Positions 7,837 through 16,463 of a stretch of 64,000 nucleotides of DNA are shown piece by piece. Each line of letters opens with the position of its first letter. The stretch's first letter is position 1. Source of the stretch: JAHWJR01 sp035942035 (GTDB lineage: Bacteria; Actinomycetota; Acidimicrobiia; Acidimicrobiales; CADCSY01); the NCBI GenBank assembly GCA_035942035.1, contig DASZDK010000063.1, forward strand, positions 15,586 through 79,585, written 5' to 3'. The notes beneath the pieces were generated by a model. It ran no database searches, was not told the origin of the DNA, and worked only from the letters and a program-made list of their open reading frames with translations. The position numbers and the translations under genes were made by a program.

Positions 7837-9465
7837 TCAGTGGGAGGTGCTCGCCCTCCGGTGCTCGGCCCGGCGCTCGGCCTCGAGGCGCTCGAGCTCC
7901 GGCTCGCTGTGGTCGACGAAGTGCATCATGTCGGCCACAGCCCGGTGACCGGCCTGCTCGGCGATGAGCCGGTGCATCTCCTGGCACACCCGCCGGTAGG
8001 CGGGATGGCCCTGGGGGGTGGTGCGCAGCTCCAGCATGTGCATCGCCTCCCGGGCGTTGAGCTGCATCGAGAACCGCACCCGGTAGGCGAGGCACACGGC
8101 GTAGGCGGCCTGCCCGGGGAATTCCTCGGCCAGGGCGTCGTGCAGGGCGGCGGAGCGCTCCATCGCCTCGGCGAAGGGCTCGGCCGCCCCCGCCTCCACC
8201 ACCGCCTCGGGCACGACGTACCCGTGCCGGGGGGTGAGGGGCTGCCACTCGATGGTGAGCATCCGGTGACGCTGGAGGTCGCGGAAGGCCCCGTAGTCGG
8301 CGCACACGTCGAAGCGGTAGCTGCTGCGCTCCAGCGCCCGTCCCGGCCGGTGGCGGCGGTTGCCCCGCTCCCCCGTGTAGGCCGCCACCACCGCCGCCCG
8401 GTCGTCGGCGCCGAGGCGCCGGACCCGCTCGAGCACCTCGGTCTCGGGTCGGTCGACGTGGGGATAGAGCATGGCGGCCAGGAGCTTGTCCTCGGCCTCC
8501 GGGTCGAAGTCGACCAGGGTCACCTCGGGGGCCGACTCCGGCTCGGTCTCCACGCCGGCAAAGAGCTTGGCCGCCACCTCGGCGGTGTCCTGCCGGGTCT
8601 GCCGGAGGTAGTCGGACCATGCACCGCCCCGATCGGGGAGGTCGAGCCGGGTGAGGAACGAGGGGATGACCTTGCGCAGCTCGGGGAGCATGAGCTCGGC
8701 GTAGCGGCGGGCCTCGGGCAGGGGCGAGGAACGCATGCGCAGCAGCAACGCCTCGTAGGCCTGGCCGGTGCCGTAGACGCCCACGTTGGACAACGAGGCG
8801 GCGGGCAGGATCCCGCGCACGGCGTCGAGGGCCTTGGCCCGGGTCGACTGGTGGTGGACGAAGTCGGAGTCACCGGGCTGCTTCGGGTAGCGCTGGCGGC
8901 ACCACTCCTGCACCACGGGAACGAGGCCGGCGTAGGTGTCGAACAGCCGGTCCATCTCGCCGACGTAGCGGGTCCCGAGGGGTGAGGCCAGCAACTGGGG
9001 GTCGCGGTGGTAGCGGTAGCGGCCGCCGAGGCGGGCGTCGTAGGAGATGTAGCGAGTCGACTGCTCGAGGTAGGACATGAGCCGTCCCCGCTCCAGCACC
9101 TTGGTGAGCAGGTTGGAGGCCTGCTCGCAGGCCAGATGCACACCACCGAGCTGCGCCACCGAGTCGTCGCCGTACTCGAAGAACACCCGGTCGTAGAGCC
9201 GCTCGGCCCGCTCCAACCCGACGGTGGCGTCGACGGCGGCGTCACCCTCGATGTCGAGGTCGTCCACGAACTCGTCGAGGAACAGCCGCCGCAGGCTCTT
9301 GTGGGTGCGGCTGTAGCGGGCGAACAGGGCGCCCTTGACCACCTCGGGGAGGTTCACCAGAGCGAACACCGGGCCCTCGACGTTGGTGACGTAGCGCCGG
9401 AGCACGTCGGCCTCCTCGTCGGTGAACTCCTCACTGACGTAGGGGGCGGTCACGGCAACCGGCAC
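7837..9465 (-). CDS. thyX: Tandem-domain ThyX-like FAD-dependent thymidylate synthase
   Basis: 542 residues from GTG 9465, about twice the length of classical ThyX (~220-250). The first half carries an RxR-x7-S version of the ThyX signature (RGRLMSYLEQSTRY) in the expected setting of a long helix (HLACEQASNLL). The second half carries RHRPGRALERS, an exact RHR-x7-S, and a further ThyX-like stretch (RDLQRHRMLTIEWQ). ThyX makes dTMP from dUMP using methylene-THF, FAD and NADPH. Long two-domain members exist in Actinobacteria, but I cannot say that this one is an active synthase. It is divergent from the DUF72 gene with 104 bp between starts. Confidence 0.75.
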   Translation of the reverse strand: MPVAVTAPYVSEEFTDEEADVLRRYVTNVEGPVFALVNLPEVVKGALFARYSRTHKSLRRLFLDEFVDDLDIEGDAAVDATVGLERAERLYDRVFFEYGDDSVAQLGGVHLACEQASNLLTKVLERGRLMSYLEQSTRYISYDARLGGRYRYHRDPQLLASPLGTRYVGEMDRLFDTYAGLVPVVQEWCRQRYPKQPGDSDFVHHQSTRAKALDAVRGILPAASLSNVGVYGTGQAYEALLLRMRSSPLPEARRYAELMLPELRKVIPSFLTRLDLPDRGGAWSDYLRQTRQDTAEVAAKLFAGVETEPESAPEVTLVDFDPEAEDKLLAAMLYPHVDRPETEVLERVRRLGADDRAAVVAAYTGERGNRRHRPGRALERSSYRFDVCADYGAFRDLQRHRMLTIEWQPLTPRHGYVVPEAVVEAGAAEPFAEAMERSAALHDALAEEFPGQAAYAVCLAYRVRFSMQLNAREAMHMLELRTTPQGHPAYRRVCQEMHRLIAEQAGHRAVADMMHFVDHSEPELERLEAERRAEHRRASTSH

Positions 9466-9569
9466 GGGCGCGATCCTACGGCGGGACCTCACCGGGCACG
9501 GGGATGGCGCCGCCCCCGGCGCCGGCGCATCCGGTGACACCCGTGCCGGCGGTCGTAGCCTCGGCGGTG

Positions 9570-10487
9570 ATGGGCATCGCCGTGGGCACCTCGTCGTGGA
9601 CGGACCCGACCCTCACCAAGGAGTCGGACTTCTATCCCCGCAGGTCGATGAGCGCCGAGCAGCGCCTGCGCCACTACGCGTCGATCTTCCCCGTGGTGGA
9701 GGTCGACGGCACCTACTACGCCCCGCCGACGGCCCGAACGGCGCAGCTGTGGGCCGAGCGCACGCCCGCCGGCTTCCGCATGAACGTCAAGGCCTACGCG
9801 CTGTTCACCCAGCACCCGACCCGCCCGAACACCCTGTGGGAGGAGGTGCACGACGAACTGCCCGACGAGCACCGGGACAAGCGCTCGACCTACCTGGCCC
9901 ACCTGCCCGCCGCCGCCGTCGACCGGGCGTGGGACCACTTCGGCGACGCCCTCGTGCCCCTGCAGGCTGCTGGCAAGCTGGCCGCCGTGGTGTTCCAGTT
10001 CCCCCCGTGGTTCACCGCCCGGCGGGACAACCGGACCTACCTGGCCGAGCTGGCCGAGCGCCTGCCCGGGCATCAGCTCGCCGTGGAGTTCCGCCACCGC
10101 AGCTGGCTCGACGGCGACGACGACCGCAGGCGGACCCTCCGCCTGCTCGAGGAGCACGGGCTGGCCTTCGTCTGCGTGGACGGGCCCCAGGGCTTCGACA
10201 GCTCGGTCCCCCCGCTGGTCGCCGCCACCGCCGACTTGGCCATCGTTCGCTTCCACGGCCACAACCGGGAGACGTGGGAGGCCAAGGGGATCAGCGCCGC
10301 CGAGCGCTTCCGCTACCTCTACTCCGAGGAGGAGCTTGCGGCCTGGGTGGAGCCCATCAGAGGTCTGGCCGCGGCCACCAGCGAGACCCACGCCCTCATG
10401 AACAACTGCTACCGGGACTACGGCGTGCGCAACGCCCGCCAGCTCGGCCAGCTCCTCGGGGAGGGCCTCCAGGCGGGCGCCGGCTGA
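9570..10487 (+). CDS. DUF72 (YecE-like) protein
   Basis: 305 residues from ATG 9570 (GTG-ATG context; the earlier in-frame start at 9504 lies in the promoter gap). The TIM-barrel DUF72 hallmarks are visible: IAVGTSSWTD at the N-terminus, FPVVEVDGTYYAPP, GFRMNVKA, AVVFQFPPWF, LAVEFRHRSW and the C-terminal NNCYRDYGVRNARQL. The family has no firmly established function. It converges on pheT with a 16-bp gap and no obvious bidirectional terminator. Confidence 0.9.
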   Translation: MGIAVGTSSWTDPTLTKESDFYPRRSMSAEQRLRHYASIFPVVEVDGTYYAPPTARTAQLWAERTPAGFRMNVKAYALFTQHPTRPNTLWEEVHDELPDEHRDKRSTYLAHLPAAAVDRAWDHFGDALVPLQAAGKLAAVVFQFPPWFTARRDNRTYLAELAERLPGHQLAVEFRHRSWLDGDDDRRRTLRLLEEHGLAFVCVDGPQGFDSSVPPLVAATADLAIVRFHGHNRETWEAKGISAAERFRYLYSEEELAAWVEPIRGLAAATSETHALMNNCYRDYGVRNARQLGQLLGEGLQAGAG

Positions 10488-10503
10488 CCCTTCGTGCTGG
10501 GGC

Positions 10504-12864
10504 TCATCCCCGTAGACGGGCCCCATGGGTTTCCTCCACGGCGGCGATGAGGCGCCGGCGCACCGCTCCCACCTCGTCGTCGGTGAGGGTCCGGTCCGGC
10601 GCCTGGAGCCGGAGGGTCCAGGCCAGGCTGCGCCGGCCCTGGCTCACCTGGTCGCCCCGGTAGACGTCGAACAACCGCACGCCGGTCACCAGGCCGTCGC
10701 CGGCGCCGGCCAGGCTGCGCTCGATCGAGCCTGCCGGCGTGGCGTCGTCGACTTCGAAGGCCAGGTCGATGTCGCTGGAAGGGTACCGGCTGATCGGCCG
10801 GTAGGTCCCCGGGCCGTGGGGGCGCGCCAGCAGCCGTTCCAGGTCGAGCTCGAGCCACGCCACCCGCTCGTCGACGTCGAAGCGGGCCAGCACCCCCGGG
10901 TCGACCTCGCCCACCGTCCCGACGGGTTCTCCGTCGACCACCACCCGGGCCGTGCGGGTCGGGTGCAGGCCGGGTGCGACGCAGGCCTCGAGCTGCCAGT
11001 CCCCCACCACCAGCCCGTCGGCCACCAGGTGCCACAGGGTCACCGCCTCGCGGGCGTCGGCGCCGGCGGTGGCCACCGCCACCATCTCGCGCTCGTCGGG
11101 GAGCTGCTGCCCGTCCGGCGGACGGCGGAAGCTGTGGCCCACCTCGAACAGCGACACCCCGGTGATGCGGTGGCGGGCGTTGCCGGCGACCGACCCGACC
11201 AGCCCGGGCAGCAGGGACGTCCGCAACCGCGACTCCTCGGCCACGAGAGGGTTGGCCACCACCACCGCCTCGCGCGGGTCGAGCCCACAGCGTTCCAGGT
11301 CGGACACGGCCAGGAACGTCGTGCTCCACGCCTCGTCGGCGCCGGCGCCGGCCAGGATCTGGCGCACCAGCCGGCGGTCGCGCTGGTACGGACTCAGACC
11401 GCCGGTCAACGGGCTGCGGGGGACGGTCGTGGGGACGTTGCGGTACCCGTGGAGCCGGGCGACCTCCTCGATCACGTCGATCTCGGCGGCGCTGTCGAGG
11501 CGCCACGTGGGCAGGGCCACGTCGAGCACGCCGGGGCCGGTGGTGCTGGTGGTGGTCGTGAACCCGATGGGGTCGAGGTACCCCGCGATCTCGGCGTCGC
11601 TCAGACCCGTGCCCAGCAGCTCGTTGACCCGGGCAGTGCGCACCCGAACGGGTGACCGCTCGGGCAGCACGCCGCGAACGTCGGTGGGTGGACCGACGCT
11701 GAGCTCCTCACCGCCGGCCACCAGCTCGACGAAGCGGGCCACGGCCCGGTCGATGACGGCCCAGTCACCGCCCTTCTCGAAGCGGGCCGAGGCCTCGGTT
11801 CGCAGCTTGAGCCGGCGGGCGCTGCGGGAGATGGCCAGCGGCTCGAACCAGGCCGCCTCCAGCACCACCTCGGTGGTGTGCTCGTCGATCTCGGTGGAGG
11901 CGCCGCCCATGATCCCGGCGATGCCGATGGGCTGGTCGCCGGCGTCGCAGATGAGCAGGTCGCCGTCGAGAACACGCTCGACGTCGTCGAGGGTGACGAG
12001 CGTCTCGCCGACACGTGCCTGGCGTACCCGGAAGCCCCGGCCCCCCAGGCGGGCGGCGTCGTAGGGATGGGTGGGCTGGCCCAGCTCGAGCATCACGTAG
12101 TTGGACGCGTCGACCACGTTGTTGATGGGCCGCATCCCCGCCCGGGTCAGCCGGTCGGCGATCCACGCCGGCGACGGGCCCACCCGTACCCCGGCGATGA
12201 CGGTGGCCACGAAGCGCCCGCAGAGCTCGGGGGCGTCGATGGCGACCGAGGCGGGCTCGACCGGTGCCGGCGGGGGGAGCTCGGGCTCGGGCACGGTGAA
12301 GACCAGCCCCAGGCGGGCGGCCAGGTCGCGGGCCACCCCGGCCATGGACATGGCGTCGGGCCGGTTGGCGTTGACCTCCAGGTCGAGCACCACGTCGGGG
12401 CCGCCGCCGGCCACCTCGGCGAAGGGGGTGCCGGGCGAGGCCGCACCGGCCGGGAGCACGAGGATCTCGTCGTGGCCGCCGGGCAGGTCGAGCTCGTCCG
12501 GGGCGCAGAGCATGCCTCTCGACTCCACGCCCTTCATCTTGCGGGCGCCGATCTCCATGCCACCGGGCAGCACCGTTCCCACCGTGGCGAGGGCCACCAG
12601 GTCGCCCGCGGCGAAGTTCCACGCCCCGCACACCACCTGGACCGGCTCGGGGTCACCGGCGTCGACCACCACCCGCTGGATGCGGTCGGCGCCGGCGATG
12701 GGCGCCAGCTCCAGCACCCGGGCGACCACGACGCCCTCCAGCCCCTCCCCCACCCGATCGACCGACTCCACCGCCAGCCCCAGGTCGTCGAGCGCGGTGA
12801 CCAGCTCGTCGACCGGCAGCTCCAGCGGGACGAAGTCCCGCAACCACGACTGCAGGACCCGCAT
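10504..12864 (-). CDS. pheT: Phenylalanyl-tRNA synthetase beta subunit
   Basis: 786 residues, normal length. Domains in order: an N-terminal OB-fold tRNA-binding domain (about residues 40-150, with GRGMLCAPDEL-type loop SRGMLCAPDELDL), B3/B4 editing domain with GRGFRVRQARVGETLVTLDDV, B5, a catalytic-like core, and the C-terminal FDX-ACB anticodon-binding domain starting at YPSSDIDLAFEVDD. It pairs with PheS to charge tRNA-Phe and edit Tyr-tRNA. The ATG start shares ATGA with the pheS stop, and pheT is last in the infC operon. Confidence 0.97.
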   Translation of the reverse strand: MRVLQSWLRDFVPLELPVDELVTALDDLGLAVESVDRVGEGLEGVVVARVLELAPIAGADRIQRVVVDAGDPEPVQVVCGAWNFAAGDLVALATVGTVLPGGMEIGARKMKGVESRGMLCAPDELDLPGGHDEILVLPAGAASPGTPFAEVAGGGPDVVLDLEVNANRPDAMSMAGVARDLAARLGLVFTVPEPELPPPAPVEPASVAIDAPELCGRFVATVIAGVRVGPSPAWIADRLTRAGMRPINNVVDASNYVMLELGQPTHPYDAARLGGRGFRVRQARVGETLVTLDDVERVLDGDLLICDAGDQPIGIAGIMGGASTEIDEHTTEVVLEAAWFEPLAISRSARRLKLRTEASARFEKGGDWAVIDRAVARFVELVAGGEELSVGPPTDVRGVLPERSPVRVRTARVNELLGTGLSDAEIAGYLDPIGFTTTTSTTGPGVLDVALPTWRLDSAAEIDVIEEVARLHGYRNVPTTVPRSPLTGGLSPYQRDRRLVRQILAGAGADEAWSTTFLAVSDLERCGLDPREAVVVANPLVAEESRLRTSLLPGLVGSVAGNARHRITGVSLFEVGHSFRRPPDGQQLPDEREMVAVATAGADAREAVTLWHLVADGLVVGDWQLEACVAPGLHPTRTARVVVDGEPVGTVGEVDPGVLARFDVDERVAWLELDLERLLARPHGPGTYRPISRYPSSDIDLAFEVDDATPAGSIERSLAGAGDGLVTGVRLFDVYRGDQVSQGRRSLAWTLRLQAPDRTLTDDEVGAVRRRLIAAVEETHGARLRG

Positions 12865-13898
12865 CAGAACTGGCGCAGGAAGCGGACGTCGTTGGACACC
12901 AGCTCGCGCAGGTCGTCGATGCCGTGGCGCATGATCACCATGCGGTCGATGCCGAAGCCGAAGGCGAAGCCTGACCACGTCTCCGGGTCGTAGCCCACGG
13001 CACGGAAGACGTTGGGGTGGACCATCCCGCACCCCCCGAGCTCGAGCCACCCGGTGCGCCCGCAGGTCCGGCACCCGTCGCCCTTGCAGAACACGCAGGT
13101 GATGTCGAACTCGGCCGACGGCTCGGTGAAGGGGAAGTACGAGGGCCGCAAGCGGGACCGGAAGCCGGGGCCGAAGTAGGCCTCGGTGAAGGCGTCGAGC
13201 GTGCCGGCCAGGTCGCCGAGGGTGATGTGGCGGTCGACGACCAAGCCCTCGATCTGGTGGAAGTTGGGCAGGTGGCTGGCGTCGGCGGTGTCCTGGCGGT
13301 AGCACCGCCCGGGCATGACCGAGTAGATGGGCGGCTCCGTGGCCTCCATGACCCGTACCTGCACGGGAGAGGTGTGGGTCCGCAACAGCGTGGACTCCGG
13401 CGCCCCGAGCTCCAGGTAGAGCGTGTCGTACATGGCCCGGGCAGGATGGTCGGCGGGGAAGTTGAGGGCCTCGAAGTTGTACCAGTCGGTCTCCGCCTCC
13501 GGCCCCTCGGCCACGGTGTAGCCCATGCCGACGAACACGTCCTCCAGCCGGTCACGGGCCTGGGTCACCAGGTGGAGATGGCCCCGTCGACGGGTGGGCA
13601 CCACCTCAGTCAGGTCGAGCCGCTCTGCCTCCAGGCGCGACCGCCGCTCGGCCTCGTCGACCTCGGCCCGCCGGGCGGCTAGTGCCTCTTCGATGCGGGC
13701 CCGGGCGGCGTTGAGCTCCCGGCCCGCGTCCTTGCGCGCTTCGGGCGCCAGCGCGCCGAGGCCCGACCGCAGCGTGGCCAGCTGCGACCGGCGTCCGAGG
13801 AGCTCGGCCTCGAGCGACCGGACGGCGGCAGGGTCGCCGGCACGAGCGATCCGCTCGAGGGCGTCGGTGATGAGCGCACCGACGTCGGCTGCGGTCAT
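12864..13898 (-). CDS. pheS: Phenylalanyl-tRNA synthetase alpha subunit
   Basis: 344 residues from ATG 13898. An N-terminal coiled coil (about 1-90, tRNA binding) precedes the class II catalytic core with motif 2 region NFHQIEGLVVD, PSYFPFTEPSAEFD and motif 3 FGFGIDRMVIMRHGI. The CVFCKGDGCRTCGRTGW cysteine cluster is common in bacterial PheS. Its start overlaps the stop of the upstream sensor kinase gene by 4 nt and its stop overlaps pheT, so kinase, pheS and pheT are translated as a coupled unit. Confidence 0.97.
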   Translation of the reverse strand: MTAADVGALITDALERIARAGDPAAVRSLEAELLGRRSQLATLRSGLGALAPEARKDAGRELNAARARIEEALAARRAEVDEAERRSRLEAERLDLTEVVPTRRRGHLHLVTQARDRLEDVFVGMGYTVAEGPEAETDWYNFEALNFPADHPARAMYDTLYLELGAPESTLLRTHTSPVQVRVMEATEPPIYSVMPGRCYRQDTADASHLPNFHQIEGLVVDRHITLGDLAGTLDAFTEAYFGPGFRSRLRPSYFPFTEPSAEFDITCVFCKGDGCRTCGRTGWLELGGCGMVHPNVFRAVGYDPETWSGFAFGFGIDRMVIMRHGIDDLRELVSNDVRFLRQF

Positions 13899-14944
13899 CG
13901 GCGACCGAGGCCGTCGACGGGAAGGGTGAAGCGGAAGGCGCTGCCCCGGCCGGCCGTGCTGGCGGCGGTGAGCTGGCCACCGTGGGCCTCGACCAGCCCC
14001 CGGCTGATCCACAAACCCAGGCCCGACCCACTGGGCCGACCCTGGTGGCGCCGATAGAACTTGGTGAACACGTGCGGCAGGTCGGCGGTGGGGATCCCCG
14101 GCCCTTCGTCGACGACGACGACGGAGACCGCCTCGTCGGCGACGGCGCCCAGGACCCGCATGCCGGTGAGGCTGCCGTACTTGGCAGCGTTCTCCACCAG
14201 GTTGGTGAGCACCTGCTCGATCTTGTCCGGGTCGGCCCGCACGGGGGGAAAGTCCGGGTCGAACTCGACCGAGCAGTCGAGCGCGGGGTGAGCCAGGGCC
14301 ACCTTGGCCACCACGGACGACACCACGGCCGGAAGGTCGACGAGCTGGTACTGGAGCTGGAGATGGCCGGTTTCGAGCCGGCTGATGTCGAGCAGCTCGT
14401 TCACCAGCCGGGTCACCCGGTCAGCGTCGTGATTGACCTGCTCGAGCATCGTCTTCTTCTGCTCGTCGCTCAACTGGGACCACCGGCTCAGCAGCAGCGA
14501 GGTGTACCCCTTGACCGACGTCAGGGGCGACCTCAGCTCGTGACTGACGGTGGAGACCACGTCCATGCCGGCCACCGAGGCGTCGTCGCTCACCACCGGC
14601 CTCAACAGCAGCACCACGCCCGCCGGCGACCCGTCGCCGTCCTCGCGCCGGCGGCCGCTCACCACCACCGGCACCTGCCGGCCGTCGGGGCGCAGCACGC
14701 GCAGCTCGCGCTCGGCGACCGTGGGTGAGTCGTCGTCGGTCACACCGGCCCAGACGAGCGCGTCCCCGGCGGAATCAGCGTCGACGACCTCGTCGATGCG
14801 GCAACCCACCAGGCCGCCGGGCGGCCGACCGGCCAGCTCGTCGCCGGCGGCGTTGGCCGCCTCCACCTGTCCCTGGGCGTCGACCACCACCGCCGCCACC
14901 GCCAGGTCGTCGAGATCGACCGCCGCCCGCGTCCGAGACGTCAT
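13895..14944 (-). CDS. Soluble PAS sensor histidine kinase
   Basis: 349 residues, no membrane segment. A PAS-like domain (about 10-115) is followed by a HisKA domain with the phospho-acceptor His at ~135 in VSTVSHELRSPL, then an HATPase domain with N box NLVENAAKYG, G1 VVDEGPGIP, F box FTKFYRR and G2 GSGLGLWISRG. All catalytic boxes are present, so it should be an active kinase. It has no response regulator beside it. The gene overlaps the upstream methyltransferase and downstream pheS by 4 nt each (ATGA), which places it inside a translation-machinery operon. Signal and partner are unknown. Confidence 0.92.
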   Translation of the reverse strand: MTSRTRAAVDLDDLAVAAVVVDAQGQVEAANAAGDELAGRPPGGLVGCRIDEVVDADSAGDALVWAGVTDDDSPTVAERELRVLRPDGRQVPVVVSGRRREDGDGSPAGVVLLLRPVVSDDASVAGMDVVSTVSHELRSPLTSVKGYTSLLLSRWSQLSDEQKKTMLEQVNHDADRVTRLVNELLDISRLETGHLQLQYQLVDLPAVVSSVVAKVALAHPALDCSVEFDPDFPPVRADPDKIEQVLTNLVENAAKYGSLTGMRVLGAVADEAVSVVVVDEGPGIPTADLPHVFTKFYRRHQGRPSGSGLGLWISRGLVEAHGGQLTAASTAGRGSAFRFTLPVDGLGRR

Positions 14945-15750
14945 CGGGCCGGCGCCTCCCGACGTCGCTGGCGCAGCGCCTCGAAGCACATCAACGCCCC
15001 CACCATCCCCACGTTGAGCGACTCGGTGCGGCCCACCATGGGGATGGTGACTCGCACGTCGAGGTGGGGGTCCAGCGACGACGGCAGTCCTGAGGCCTCG
15101 TTGCCCAGCACGATGGCCACGGGAGGGCTGAGGTCGACCTCGTCGTAGGGACGGCCGCCGCGGGCGACGGTCCCCATGCGCCGGAACCCTTGCTTGCCGA
15201 TCCAATCGAGCACCGCAACCGGCTCGCCTCCGTTCACCACCGGCACGTGGAACAGCGATCCCGCCGACGACCGCACCGTCTTGGGGTTGAACACGTCCAC
15301 CGACCCTGTGCAGAAGACTACTGCGCCTGCCCCTGCCGCCTCTGCCGAGCGCAGCACGTTGCCGGCGTTGCCCGGATCGCGCACGTCGACACACACCACA
15401 ACCGAGGTCAACGTCGAGATGGCGTCCAGGGGTACGTCCACCCACGGCGCCACCGCCAGCACCGGTTGAGGTGTGACCGTCTCCGCCACCCGCTGGAGGA
15501 CGCCGGGCGCCAGCTCGTGGACCCGCAGGCCGGCGGCCCGGGCCCGTTCGACCACGGCCGGCACGCTGCCGGCGTCGGGCGCCACGAACACCGCCTCCAG
15601 CGGGACGCCGGCGTCGAGGGCCTCGGCCACCAGCGTCTCGCCCTCCAGCACGAAGGCCCGCTCGGAGCGACGGACGCTGCGGCGACGCAGGAGGCGCCGC
15701 AGACGGTCGACCTTCTTGTGGCGGGCGCCGAGCGGGCCCGGCCCGGCCAC
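14941..15750 (-). CDS. SpoU/TrmH-family RNA 2'-O-methyltransferase
   Basis: 269 residues from GTG 15750. An N-terminal substrate-binding domain (L30e-like: RRSERAFVLEGETLVAEAL) precedes a SPOUT catalytic domain with the three motifs VRDPGNAGNVLRSAEAAG, IVLGNEASGLP and IPMVGRTESLNVGMVGALM. Such enzymes methylate ribose in rRNA or tRNA; the position next to rplT suggests an rRNA target (RlmB/TsnR-like), but the exact nucleotide is not readable. It is 9 bp downstream of rplT. Confidence 0.92.
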   Translation of the reverse strand: MAGPGPLGARHKKVDRLRRLLRRRSVRRSERAFVLEGETLVAEALDAGVPLEAVFVAPDAGSVPAVVERARAAGLRVHELAPGVLQRVAETVTPQPVLAVAPWVDVPLDAISTLTSVVVCVDVRDPGNAGNVLRSAEAAGAGAVVFCTGSVDVFNPKTVRSSAGSLFHVPVVNGGEPVAVLDWIGKQGFRRMGTVARGGRPYDEVDLSPPVAIVLGNEASGLPSSLDPHLDVRVTIPMVGRTESLNVGMVGALMCFEALRQRRREAPAR

Positions 15751-15759
15751 GGGTGGGGG

Positions 15760-16128
15760 CTACCCGGCCTGGGAGGCGGGAGCTTCGCCCGCCACCTGCA
15801 CCAGGGCGGCGAAGGCATCCGGATCGCGAACCGCCAGGTCGGCCAGCACCTTGCGGTCGACCTCGACCCCTGCAGCCCGCAGGCCGGCGATGAACCGGCT
15901 GTAGCTCATCCCGTGCTCACGGGTGGCGGCGTTGATGCGCTGGATCCACAGCGATCGGAACTCGCCCTTGCGTGCCCGCCGGTCGCGGTAGGCGTAGCGG
16001 AGCGAGTGCATGACCTGTTCGTTGGCGGCGCGGTAGGACCGGCTCTTGTTGCCGTAGTAGCCCTGCGCCTGCTCGAGCACGGCCCGGCGCCGCTTTCTGC
16101 CGGGGACACCCCGCTTGACCCTCGCCAT
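15760..16128 (-). CDS. rplT: Ribosomal protein L20
   Basis: 122 residues from ATG 16128, preceded by a strong AGGAGG. The N-terminal basic extension (MARVKRGVPGRKRRR), GYYGNKSRSYRAANEQVMHSL and NAATREHGMSYSRFIAGL are typical L20. L20 is an early 23S rRNA-binding assembly protein and in several bacteria represses its own operon by binding mRNA upstream. The 133-nt spacer from rpmI is structured (see 16141-16161). Confidence 0.97.
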   Translation of the reverse strand: MARVKRGVPGRKRRRAVLEQAQGYYGNKSRSYRAANEQVMHSLRYAYRDRRARKGEFRSLWIQRINAATREHGMSYSRFIAGLRAAGVEVDRKVLADLAVRDPDAFAALVQVAGEAPASQAG

Positions 16129-16140
16129 GATGCTCCTCCT

Positions 16141-16161
16141 GTCGCCGAACAGCCCGGCGAC
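16141..16161 (-). promoter_or_regulatory. Hairpin abutting the rplT Shine-Dalgarno
   Basis: Arms gtcgcc (16141-16146) and ggcgac (16156-16161) form a 6-bp hairpin in the mRNA. It ends directly before the AGGAGG that serves rplT. Such placement could modulate access of ribosomes or of L20 itself. This is a structural observation only. Confidence 0.4.
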
Positions 16162-16261
16162 GGCTTCCTCGTGCTGCGGGCGCCCGCACCGTACCGGTGA
16201 ACCCGGAAGCCGGCGCGGGGCCCGTCGCGGTGAACGGGTGGAATGGTTGCTGGGCCCGCCC

Positions 16262-16459
16262 TCAGCCCTGGCCGAGCATGCGCTTCACCTGGCGGACGTC
16301 GCTCCCGGTGACCTCGGCGCTCCGCTTCAGCCGGCGGGTCCGCTTCGACGGCTTCTTCTCCAGGATGTGGTTCATGCCCACCTGGCGACGCCGGACCTTG
16401 CCGCTGCCGGTCACCTTGAACCGCTTGGCCGCCCCCCGGTGCGTCTTCATCTTCGGCAC
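16262..16459 (-). CDS. rpmI: Ribosomal protein L35
   Basis: 65 residues from GTG 16459, giving the standard N-terminus (M)PKMKTHRGAAKRFKVTGSGKVRR, with the usual KPSKRTRRLKR basic segment. The longer in-frame ORF to 16528 would overlap infC and is not used by the family. The start is 4 nt after the infC stop. Part of the conserved infC-rpmI-rplT cluster. Confidence 0.96.
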   Translation of the reverse strand: MPKMKTHRGAAKRFKVTGSGKVRRRQVGMNHILEKKPSKRTRRLKRSAEVTGSDVRQVKRMLGQG

Positions 16460-16463
16460 GTCG

